Shown here one piece after another: positions 55,278-64,000 of a stretch of 64,000 nt of DNA; the stretch's first letter is position 1; every line of letters begins with the position of its first letter. Below the pieces are notes generated by a model, which searched no databases, was not told the DNA's origin, and was given only the letters and a program-made list of their open reading frames with translations. Where the stretch lies: assembly GCF_963583255.1 (NCBI RefSeq), contig NC_084803.1:16255428-16319427 (forward strand), written 5' to 3'. The DNA comes from Pyrus communis. Its lineage: Eukaryota > Streptophyta > Magnoliopsida > Rosales > Rosaceae. The translations under genes and the position numbers were made by a program.

Positions 55278-57299
55278 TGTAACAACCCATCTTGATTAAT
55301 ATTACGGATTTAGGAATGGAAGGGTATTTTGGTAATTTCATTGGGATTAGGCTAGATATTTTGAATGGGTTGTTGTTGGTCTTAATTAGTAAGCCACATG
55401 GGGCCTACTCTTTGGTTTTTGTCCCCCAACCCAAGCATTTCATCCTCTTTCTTCCCTCATCCCCGTGATAACTCTTGGACCACTCTCTCTTATTTTCTCG
55501 CCTCTCTTCTCTTCTCACTCTCGCTTTCGTCCCTCCCTCTCTGGAAGGCAGAGTTAACAAACATTAGCACCACCCTTGCCGGAGCGGCGAGCACGACCAA
55601 CACCAACGTTAGCTAGCCACGAGCACTACCATGACATTTTCTCCCTCACTTTGTACCTATTCCTTTCTTCCTTCTTCCACGGTAAGCGCCAAGAGGGTGC
55701 AATGGCAAACTCCAACGAGTCCTACCTTTTCTGACTAGGTAAGGCTTGAAAAACAAAAAAAAAAAAAAAAAAACCATCGAACCTTCTTCCTTTTCAACAT
55801 CCTGGTAAGTTTTAAAGATTATATGTTGGTTTTGTGGACTTTTATGACAGAAAACACTTCAGATGAGCTTTTCTCAGATTTCGGCGAGAACCCGTGTGTT
55901 TCATACCGTTTTTCGGCCAACTCCAGCCACCTCTCGACCTCTCATTGGTACAAATCTCTTCCTTGTTCCTTGGACTTCATTTTGGTATATTACATGATAG
56001 GTTTTTAGTAGGTTTTGGGGTTGAACGGAGATGGAAAGGCTCCAGCTTCCTTCTTCCTTAAAACGGCTAACCCAACCTAGAAACGGGTCAAACTCGACTT
56101 GGAAACACTAGACTGGCCCAGCTTGTTGGGCTAAGGAACCCAAACACCCAAGCCTAAACCCAATTGCCCAGGCCCAACCTTGCGACCCAAAACCCTCGGC
56201 GTAACCCAGCTGAACCAGCCCAACGAACTATGTTCCGCCGCCATCCACAATGACGCTAGTGACTTTTTTGGCCAACTTCTGGCGACCCAAATCGGCACAT
56301 GAGGTGGCGTGTGTGGCGACACATGGGGGTACCCGAGATCCCCCTTATGTTTTTCGACGTCTTGAATTCGTTTATGACATCCATTTCCCGAAATTCAACC
56401 ATTTTAGTATAGTTTTATTAAGTGGTACCTTTATGTGCTTAAGTGCAATTGTTTATGGCGTTTCCATATTCTCTAGTGTGCACGGCTCTTCGACGACGAA
56501 GTATCAGCAAATGGACCCCTTCCAAAATGCATGTTTTACTATTAGAAATGCATACATGAAAAGCATGATTTTATGACTGTGTTTTATGAAATGATTATGA
56601 GTGAATTGGCTACCATTCTTTATCAAATATCATGCTTTATCGGATTTACGTTCTTTTAAATATTTATGATTATATGCATACTTATGAACGTGGTTTTACG
56701 ATATGACATTTGAGTTACTAAGCTCCGATTTGAGATAGATATATATTATTAGAAATATTATGTTCATGTTTTTATGTGCTTATTTAGTGGTTATTCATAC
56801 GATTTGCCTATGGGCGAATGATATTGCCTACAAGCGAATGATACTTCCTACGGGTGAATGATACTTATATATTGGCTTCGGATGGGAGATGTAGTGCCTA
56901 TGGGTGGAAGATATTTATAATGGCTTTGGTCGGGTGTAGGTTGGTAGCTTCGGTTGGGTGTAGGTTGGTGGCTTAGGCTGGAAGATATTTATATATTGCC
57001 TACGGTGGGAGATGTAGTGTCTTCAGGTGAATGAAGATTTATATATATATACACCTTTGTGTTACTACTACTAACCACACTATATATAATATATGTTTTA
57101 TGAAGTTTTATGGCATGCTAGGGTTTTCGGAAAACCTATTACATACTACGCTATTGAGTTTTCATAAACTTTGGGGGATAGTACATTGTTGAATAACTAT
57201 TTTAGTATTACTTATATATAAACTTAGTCCACTCATGTTTTGTTTTGCGCCCCCTCAGGACTTAGAATTGAGGCATACAATCCCGAAGTCAAGGCACTT

Positions 57300-58438
57300 T
57301 GTTGACCCTAAAAATTACAAAGCCTACGTAGTGCATAGGCCGAATAACTAATAAGTTAACTACGTCCTTCGGTTGAATGCGGGGCGTGCCAACTTGTCGG
57401 ACGAGCTCAGCCGAGGAGTAAAATTTGTTGATGTTGCGTTGAGCGCGTCGCTGACTTCTTTATCTTACAACTGCAGCCGAGGAAGGAACAAATCTTGACC
57501 TTTGGATTCTCGAGCCTAAAGACAAGGCTACTAGTTCTTCAAAGTTCACAAATCATCGGCGCCCGATTCGGTCACAGTGATTATATTTGTAAGAGTATAA
57601 GCACGTCGAATCGACACCAGACTGTACGGACACAAGTATTCAAAGGTGATGTATGTCTTGATGGTGAATGTGGTTCGGCCATCAGAATGCTGAACTTTGA
57701 AACTCACTTGTGAGTATCTAATCATAAAATAACTCGGTGTCTAGTACGCCGAATGTCGTAACTCGTAACACCTTACTTCACCAAGAAGGCTAATAAGATG
57801 ACCTCTGCCAATAAGGATTCGAAAACCATTCTCGATCGAGACTTGGATAGGTAACCAGTCGGCCTCGATGCAGTACTGTTTATCCAAACAGAAGGTGCTC
57901 ATTGGTCGGCTGATTCTACGGTAACAGTGTTATTTATCCAAACTGAAGGTGTTCGCCGGTTGCCTTCACAGTGCTGTTTATCCAAACTGAAGATGTGTCG
58001 GCGGGAAAAAGAAAATAAAAAATCTCAAGATGTTTGAGAGGTTTTGCGCAGTGCAGTTGTGTGTTGAATTGGAGGTCCCGAATTGTTGCATGATGTTTTG
58101 TATTTATAGCACCAACTCCTTCTTGAGATCGAGTTAAAATCATATTTGGATTGGGATTTCTTGTTCCGTTCCAACTTTGCTTCGACCAATCCTACCCCCA
58201 TTAGGACTTTGAACTCACCCTTTTTTTAGGCTTTATTCATTGTTGGTCAAGAATTTTAATTGCACTAGGACTTCCTCGACCCCTTCGCTTATCTGAACTA
58301 CTCATTCTTGTGATAGGACTCGACTATCCCTGCTGAATGGCCCGAGATCACCAGACAGCCCATAGTATTTTTGAAACGGCTTTGGGCCGAGCACAAGCTT
58401 ACACTCAGCCCAACAATATTACTTCGGGCCCAAACACA
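57300..58438 (-). mobile_element. Solo LTR, family X copy 2, 1139 bp
   Basis: Minus orientation. On the minus strand it begins TGTGTTTGGGCCC and ends GGGTCAACA. It matches 32209-35329 once the inner element there is removed, including the triple CTTCAGTTTGGATAAAC-type repeat (here near 57870-58000) and the TATA box (GTGCTATAAATAC, near 58115). No clean 5-bp duplication flanks it. Confidence 0.8.
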
Positions 58439-58439
58439 T

Positions 58440-58516
58440 TCCCAAATCGGCATATTCGAGTCATCTCTAGTCGGAAGTGTGTCGATGAGGACGTCAGGCC
58501 CTTAAGGGGGGTAGAT
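58440..58516 (+). mobile_element. Remnant of a Cassandra internal region
   Basis: GTGTGTCGATGAGGACGTCA and GGCCCTTAAGGGGGGTAGAT directly precede the Cassandra LTR. The G-run is a plausible polypurine tract. This suggests the LTR is a 3' LTR whose body and 5' LTR were lost. Based on recall of Cassandra structure. Confidence 0.5.
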
Positions 58517-58810
58517 TTTAACATCCCACATCGCTCAGAAGAGTGGATCCTCTAAGCCTTATATGTATATTCTCATCTCTACCTAGCACGAGGCCTTTTA
58601 GGAGCTCATTGGCTTCGGGTTCCATCTGAACTTCGAAGTTAAGCAAGTTTAGGTAAGAGCATTCTTAGGATGAGTGACCTACTGGGAAGTTCTCGTGTGA
58701 GCTCCCAAAAACAAAATCGTGAGGGTGTAGTCAGGGCCCAAAGCGGACAATATAGTGCTACGGTGAAGTTGAGTCCAGGATGTGGTGGGGGCTTGGGTCG
58801 AGATGTGACA
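58517..58810 (+). mobile_element. Cassandra-type LTR with a 5S rRNA-like core
   Basis: The 294-bp LTR reads TTTAACATCCCACATCGC (the usual start is TGTAACATCCC; here the second base is changed) and ends GGTCGAGATGTGACA. Cassandra is a small non-coding retroelement (TRIM) whose LTRs carry 5S RNA promoters. It is inserted in the Gypsy 3' LTR, which resumes at 58811. Confidence 0.88.
58601..58706 (+). repeat. 5S rRNA-like sequence within the Cassandra LTR
   Basis: Phrases typical of 5S rRNA are present: CTTCGAAGTTAAGC (box A region), AGGATGAGTGACC (intermediate element and box C region), TACTGGGAAGTTCTCGTGT. It differs from plant 5S rRNA at many positions, so it is not a ribosomal gene but the Cassandra promoter module. 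Confidence 0.88.
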
Positions 58811-59050
58811 ACCCATCCCTTTATTCATTCAATTTTATATTATTCCTTTTTAGTGTCTCGGATTAGTTGTATGCTCTAAATACATTCCACAATTGCATAT
58901 TTATTATAATTAAATTTACAACTTTTATTTATGTCGGTTAATTGTTTTTAGTTCTCTTGCATCCTAATATGACTTCATCACCTTTGGGTGTCGGCCAGCA
59001 CATGCCTACCTTGATGTTTGGAGAATATCAGGGTCGGGAATGTCACAGGG

Positions 59051-59580
59051 ATTTTAAAAATAGTGCAAAAAATATATTGATAAAAAGGACAAAAGAAAAA
59101 AGAAAATGAAAAAAAAAAACGATTTTCTATATTTTTAAAAAAATAATTTTCTATACCAATTGCACACGGCATTATTTTTAAGAGTGGAGATGCATTCAAA
59201 CAATTACTATTCACTAAGATATCAATTACCTTCGCTCAATAATTCTACCTTAGTTGGGCGGAATTGCTCTTAAATGTGACCCAAATTAAGGCGTACTCCT
59301 TGGACAAGATCATAAAGCTGGGCCTCCATGGAAAGCCAGCCTTCCCTCGACTAGGGGCCTTAAAAAGGACTACCTTCATCCCTTTATCAAGAAAATAAAT
59401 ATTTATTAATTAAATAAAGAGAGACAATTTTATATTTACAAACACACTATAAAACTTAGCCACATTACCACATCCAACAAAACAAAGGAAACTTTAAACG
59501 AACATGTGTTCTTTTTTCTCCCTCCCCTGTGAAAGCGAAAAGGTAATTTTATGGTAATTGTTTGCACTTGAGGTATCTTC
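59051..59580. other. Intergenic DNA
   Basis: AT-rich, A-tracts near 59105-59120. No gene was recognised. Confidence 0.5.
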
Positions 59581-59589
59581 TTTTATTAT

Positions 59590-59743
59590 AGGGAGTTTTA
59601 ACGAAAATCTCACAGTACTGTTCACTTTAACGAAAAATCACATTTTTACATTAAAAATCCAAACCTGGTACTATTCACTTTACCCTTTATTTTGTCCTTA
59701 TCGTTAAAACTCAAAATTTTCAAACCATTTTCCCTAGTTTTCC
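59590..59743. mobile_element. MITE family B copy 2, perfect 9-bp duplication
   Basis: It starts AGGGAGTTTTAACGAAA and is flanked by identical 9-mers TTTTATTAT (59581-59589 and 59744-59752). It shares internal phrases with 41732-41883. A 9-bp duplication suggests the Mutator superfamily. Confidence 0.82.
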
Positions 59744-59816
59744 TTTTATTATATCAGAACTTATATTAAAAACAAAGAATTATTACTTCTTTTCATTTTT
59801 TTAATAATTTGTTGGA

Positions 59817-60317
59817 CCAGTGGTGGAGTTAGGATCTTGCTTCACAGGGGACCTTTCACAAATCTGAAAATTTATTTTGTAATGCCTACGATACTGTGTA
59901 GGTTAATTGTATTTTTATTTATTTATCTCAAACCGCATCGACCACATAGTCACATAACCCGACTAATATTTAAGAGCAAAGCTTAAAAAGAGAGACAAAC
60001 GATGGACTAGAAGTTCAAGCCAACAGTCCTTAGCTTAAAAGTAGTCAGTGATAAATCCTGACTATTAGATTCAATTACTATGATTGAAAACTTCGACTTA
60101 GATTAATCCCCTCCAACCAAAGGTGAACTTGAAGTAATTAACAAGTACAAGAAGCTACATCATTATATCTAGAATGAGAGAATCTCATATCCAGGAACTC
60201 CAAGATTGCAACTAAACACCAGAAGTAAAAGGAGATCATGCTTTATCTCATACATAGAAAATAAAATAAAAAAATAGGCCTAGGACTTCCCTAGTCCCTT
60301 AGTGGCTCTACCACTGG
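59817..60317. mobile_element. Possible small DNA element
   Basis: It begins CCAGTGGTGGAG and its right end read inward is CCAGTGGTAGAG, 11 of 12 matching. No target duplication was found, so the borders are tentative. No coding content. Confidence 0.4.
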
Positions 60318-60320
60318 TTA

Positions 60321-60806
60321 GAGTAACTCTACTAATTGGTGGAGGGCAATGGCAATTGGAGAGGAAGGGTAATGAAATTGTCTTCATTATTCACTCTAAA
60401 CAGTGTTTGCCTTTGTGCAAGTCCAAGTTCACACTTTTGGAATGAGGAAGGGCAAGGGCAATGTTGATTACTATTCACAAACATATTTGTTTTAATGTTT
60501 GTTTCGTCTTATCTCCACATATCATTATCGCCGTAAATTTGAATAATTTTAGAGTTAGATTAGTCATAACTGTCGAATTGGACAATTTTTTAAAATCAAA
60601 GGCTCACAAATAGCCACGTGGGTGGGGAAGTGGGAGAGTTGGGCTTCAACTCGAGCGCAAGCCCTTGCAATTGTTGATGGGGATACATGTAAAACTGCCT
60701 TCAACCCCATTGCTTCCCATTTTGTGGACTACTGGAGCTGTTTTCTGCAGCCCAAAGACTATTTAACCCAATTGGTATAGCAATTGCCCTATTGCTGGAA
60801 ATGCTC
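60321..60806. mobile_element. Possible Harbinger-like MITE
   Basis: The ends GAGTAACTCTA and, inward from the right, GAGCATTTCCAGCAATAGGG are related. GGGCAATGGCAATTGG / GGGCAATTGC words lie just inside both. The flanking triplets are TTA and TTT, a weak duplication. Confidence 0.35.
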
Positions 60807-60809
60807 TTT

Positions 60810-63763
60810 TGAACAATGAATGCTTCAAACACGTGATTTTCTTTTTCTTGAAGAACATAAATAAAGAGGTAAGCGGAAGTAAATTTATCTACACGAATTT
60901 CTTGAATTGCGTAGGGTACCAAGCAACAACCCTAGGATCATGCCAACAGAAAACTCTTCAAAAAGGATCCTGTTAAAACATCCCCAATGAGCGGCTTTAT
61001 ATGAGAGCTAGAAAATTGGTGGATATAGCCTAATTTAGAGTTTTGAGGAATCTTTGGTACTCTAAGAAAGAATCTTTCGCAGTAAGGGGCTATATATCTT
61101 CTGGGCTCTATATGGGACTATATATTTTATTTATGTAGTAATTTGATGATGTGGTAAATTTATTTTTGTCTTAACTTTTCTTAACTTGATTTTTGGATGT
61201 GTTAGCTTAAACTTTATTTATGAACTTTTTGACCTAAAAAAATTCAAATTTTGACAAAGTTAAATTTTATCACTTATGCTCTGTTGTAGGCTCTCTTATC
61301 TCAATCTCATCCGTTAGTTTGTTTATATGAAATCAGACAAGATAAGATTTCATTTTAGAACAACCATTAGATTTGATTATCTTATCTCAATCTCATCCAG
61401 TGGTTTAGTTCTCTGATTGACAAATTCTCCGAAATCAAACAAGATTTTCATTTCATAACAACCATTGGATTGGATTATCTTATCACAATTTAGTTATGAT
61501 ATTTGTGTATATTTTCGGTTTAGGTCTCTAAACTACCAATGTTAAATTTCATCATTTTTTATGAATTTTTCAATCTAGAAAATTAAACACAAAGCACTAC
61601 ATTTTTTTTCCTAGTCAATAACACAAAAAATAGTTGTTGTTTGTATATGTTTTCTTAATCAAACAAACGGTTGAATAATAAATCCTTAAAATCATGCTTT
61701 GGAATTAAAAATGGGGCTCACCCATTTCTAAACCCAAAAAATAGAAATTAAAAAAGAAAAAATAGATTGGGCCCTCAATTTGGTGTGAACACCTTACTTT
61801 TTTGGAGCTAGATGTAGCCTAACTCTTGGTAGCCTTAAGGTGGATAAAGTTCCCATTAAAATCATGTCCAATCAAAGACCCAGCCCCAAAATAAGATATA
61901 TAAGAAAGAATAAAAAAGAGGAGTGTTAGTAACCTTGTCAGCTTTCAATTTCATACTTCAATGTGAACAATATTCCAACTGTATTTTTTTAAAGTTAATC
62001 TCAAATTTTAAGGATTTCGATTTAGGGTCAAATTTTATGAAATTCCGAGACAATTTCAATTGTTGTACGATTTTGCAAGATAAGAAAAAAGAGCTTAAAA
62101 AAATAGAATGAGAAGCTTTGATCAAGATGAGCGGTAGCATTTCTGAAAAAGAAGAAAAACAATAATAAAAATGTTGAAGACAGAACAACTTTCTCACATT
62201 TTAAGACATTTTTTCTGTGGTTTGGATATTTAGGATTTATTACCAGAAATTGTGGTCCATGCAATTCCTTCCCAAATAAAATCGATGACCTAACTTAGAA
62301 CCATTGGACCACCTTCGGGGTTCCATTTTTCTTATATGATAGTACTTACATCTCTTTATTAGGGAATTTACATGTTTCATTTATTTACCGACTATTTTTA
62401 GAAAAAATCTTTCAAACCGTAGATTATTTAGTTATTTAAATGTCTCAAATAAATAAATAGTATATCGTGAATATGTTAGTTAATACTCATACTAGTCAAT
62501 TTATTTCATATATTTAGATGACTAGACGATCTCTGATTTAAATAATTTTTTTGTAAAAATAATCTTCAAATGAAAGACTAAGAAATTGAACAAATATAAA
62601 ATTTATAGTACAAAAGTATTTTATTCGCTAAGTGATTAAATATGTGGATTTTTACATGAGGATATGGTTTGCTGGTAATGGCAGTCATGGCTTATCTCCA
62701 GCCCATTTAATGCTGTTAGGTGGGAAGTGCAGTCAAGAAGTTTATCTGAATCTGAAAACAATGTCCATCGGCCTACTGAGATGCATCACTAAAATCTTTT
62801 TTTCCTTTTTTATTTCTTAGTTATATATTTTTGTTTCATCACTAATTTGAATTACATATGTATGCATTACGTGACAAATTAAAAATTACCCATTTGTATC
62901 TTCAGGGATATCTTCTAAAATAAGATCATGTACATATACATTTTTTGCTCCCTCTTGCAAGACACATTATAAGATAGAAAAAGGAGTTAAGCTAACATCA
63001 ATCATCAGTGGCCGTGTTATGCAACAACAGTCGTTGAGAGCACTCGCACGGGAAAATTTGGATTCAAATCTCATATTTCAATATAAATATGAGTAAATAA
63101 TGCACTAAAGACTTAAAACTCATATATAAGTTTCTGGTGAAGTTACTCAAATTTAGAATTCAACGTGAGATTTGAATCGAAGATGGAACTCATGTCAACT
63201 AGAAAAATGTTATTCAATTAAGAAAAATGAAATTTGAGTTTTGAGTCTAATTCTCTCCAATACACTATGCACATAACCGAATAGTTAGAACTCAAATATG
63301 AGTTTTGAGTCCAATGTTCAGAAAATCAAAATACATAAACTCACTATTTTAAAACTCAAAATATAAAAATATGTGTTAAGAATTTGAGTGTCAGCATTGG
63401 AAATTCTTTGATAGAAATTAGAAGATATGTATAAATCTCTTCCCTCGTGTGTGACACTCTGATACAACAAGAAGCATTAATCACTATGGGATTCACATGA
63501 ATCAACAGTCAGTCGTCCCATAATCATGCCACGTTTCTGCAGACATCGGTGGGACAAGTGCATTGATTTTGTATTGATTTCTAACTAGTCCCGTCTTGAA
63601 CCAAGTTAGATGACTACTGTAGGAAGTAAAAACTGCAACTTGTTTTTTGCTCACGCATCAAATTGCACATCTAACCACTAAGTTTTTACAACAACAAAAG
63701 TTGGCGTCCGTGCTTTTAAGTTCTTCGACATTTTTGGAGTTCAGAACTCATACAGTTACAGCC
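60810..63763. other. Intergenic DNA upstream of the aldehyde dehydrogenase gene
   Basis: AT-rich with no supported gene. It contains a tandem duplication at 61295-61478 and an ACTCAAA/TTTGAGT-rich stretch at about 63090-63400 that may be an old MITE. A TATAAAT at 63430-63436 is a possible core promoter of the gene that starts at 63764. Confidence 0.5.
61295..61478. repeat. Two-unit tandem duplication
   Basis: Units 61295-61380 and 61381-61478 both begin CTTATCTCAATCTCATCC and end ACAACCATT(A/G)GATTNGATTAT. The second is about 12 bp longer in the middle. Confidence 0.8.
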
Positions 63764-63961
63764 ATGGAAGCAGTGAGAGAAGTGGAGGAAACTTTGTCTG
63801 AGCTGAGGCAAACATTCAAAAGTGGAAGAACCAGAAGCGTTGCATGGAGGAAAAAACAACTCAGTGCACTTCTGGAGCTCGTGAATGGCAACGAAGAGAA
63901 GATTTTCAAAGCTCTCGATCAAGATCTTGGCAAGCACCCAGTTGAATCTTATCGGGATGAA
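63764..63961 (+). CDS. Family 3 aldehyde dehydrogenase, first coding exon (partial gene)
   Basis: The first 66 codons read MEAVREVEETLSELRQTF, then SGRTRSVAWRKKQLSALLEL and LDQDLGKHPVESYRDE. This is the N-terminus of plant ALDH3 enzymes (ALDH3F/ALDH3H type), which oxidise fatty and other aldehydes to acids using NAD(P)+. The exon ends GATGAA|GTAGGA, a plausible donor where the family continues into its next exon. Reading through instead gives a stop after five codons. The ATG at 63764 has a good context (GCCATGG). No upstream in-frame ATG exists, so a plastid transit peptide is not supported. The catalytic Cys and Glu lie beyond the window. Which ALDH3 subgroup it is cannot be decided. Confidence 0.88.
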
Positions 63962-64000
63962 GTAGGACTACTTCTTTAATTTGTGTTATTATGGCACGAC

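Larger units (their letters stand above)
49318..59045 (+). mobile_element. Gypsy LTR retrotransposon with two nested insertions
   Basis: The LTRs begin TGTAACAA and end TGTCA. Identical 5-mers CAGGG flank the whole element (49313-49317 and 59046-59050). The 5' LTR is 49318-51658 (2341 bp). A TGGTATCAGAGC primer-binding site, complementary to initiator Met-tRNA, follows it by 3 bp. A purine tract (AACAGGGGCATA) precedes the 3' LTR at 55278. The internal 3.6 kb is decayed, but RNase H is followed by integrase, the Ty3/Gypsy order. The 3' LTR is expanded by a family X solo LTR and a Cassandra LTR. Confidence 0.92.
55278..59045 (+). repeat. 3' LTR of the Gypsy element, interrupted
   Basis: It aligns with the 5' LTR from TGTAACAACCC to about 57299 and again from 58811 to 59045. 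The intervening 1.5 kb is a family X LTR plus Cassandra sequence. About 30 bp of the original LTR (around CTGCATTGGGATCTTCG) appears to be missing at the junction. Confidence 0.9.

Noticed and set aside
58601..58706. A genuine 5S ribosomal RNA gene
   Set aside because: It is single-copy, diverged at many positions, and embedded in a recognisable Cassandra LTR.
63647..63763. A 39-residue N-terminal extension of the aldehyde dehydrogenase, which could have been a plastid targeting peptide
   Set aside because: The extended frame starts at TTG, not ATG. The first in-frame ATG is at 63764, in good context and matching the family start.
1..64000. CRISPR arrays, operons, phage or plasmid modules, and tRNA genes
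   Set aside because: None was seen. The sequence is plant nuclear DNA with introns and retroelements, and the tandem repeats present are microsatellites, minisatellites or LTR repeats.

Overview
This window is plant nuclear DNA. It is AT-rich, its genes have introns, and most of the length between genes is transposable elements. Several features point to a woody rosid, most likely Rosaceae tribe Maleae (apple or pear): the TM6-type B-class MADS gene, a Cassandra-type LTR with a 5S rRNA-like core, and the Copia, Gypsy and MITE repeats. The species assignment is inference from remembered repeat and gene types, not a database match.

Four host genes look real. A one-exon leucine-rich-repeat protein lies on the minus strand (1111-2400). 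An 8-exon minus-strand gene (9749-13603) encodes a plant microspherule/FHA-domain protein of 837 residues and contains one likely GC-AG intron. A 7-exon minus-strand gene (36204-38265) encodes a 240-residue TM6/paleoAP3 MADS-box protein. The first coding exon of a family 3 aldehyde dehydrogenase starts at 63764 on the plus strand, and that gene runs out of the window. A broken CYPRO4/VID27-like fragment lies at 47500-47873.

The rest is a catalogue of mobile elements, many with exact target-site duplications (TSDs). They are: an autonomous-size but decayed hAT (3798-9248, 8-bp TSD); a FAR1-bearing Mutator-like element (MULE) with terminal inverted repeats of roughly 470 bp (16383-21156, 9-bp TSD); a solo LTR (21197-22947, TSD ACATT); a Copia element (23152-35440, TSD CTTCT); a truncated LINE (39470-41605); and a Gypsy element (49318-59045, TSD CAGGG). 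Inside the Copia are a CACTA element carrying the first exon of a histone H2A gene (27957-29926) and, within the 3' LTR, a 1.13-kb solo LTR that itself holds a 1.99-kb solo LTR (TSD ATTGC). The Gypsy 3' LTR is split by a second copy of the 1.13-kb LTR and by a Cassandra LTR. At least eight MITE or other small non-autonomous elements sit between these, several with matching 3-, 8- or 9-bp duplications.

The host genes are unrelated to one another and form no operon-like unit. The most interesting material is structural: the order of nested insertions, the gene capture by the CACTA element, and the FAR1-type MULE. I found no evidence of a wholly new biochemical system.
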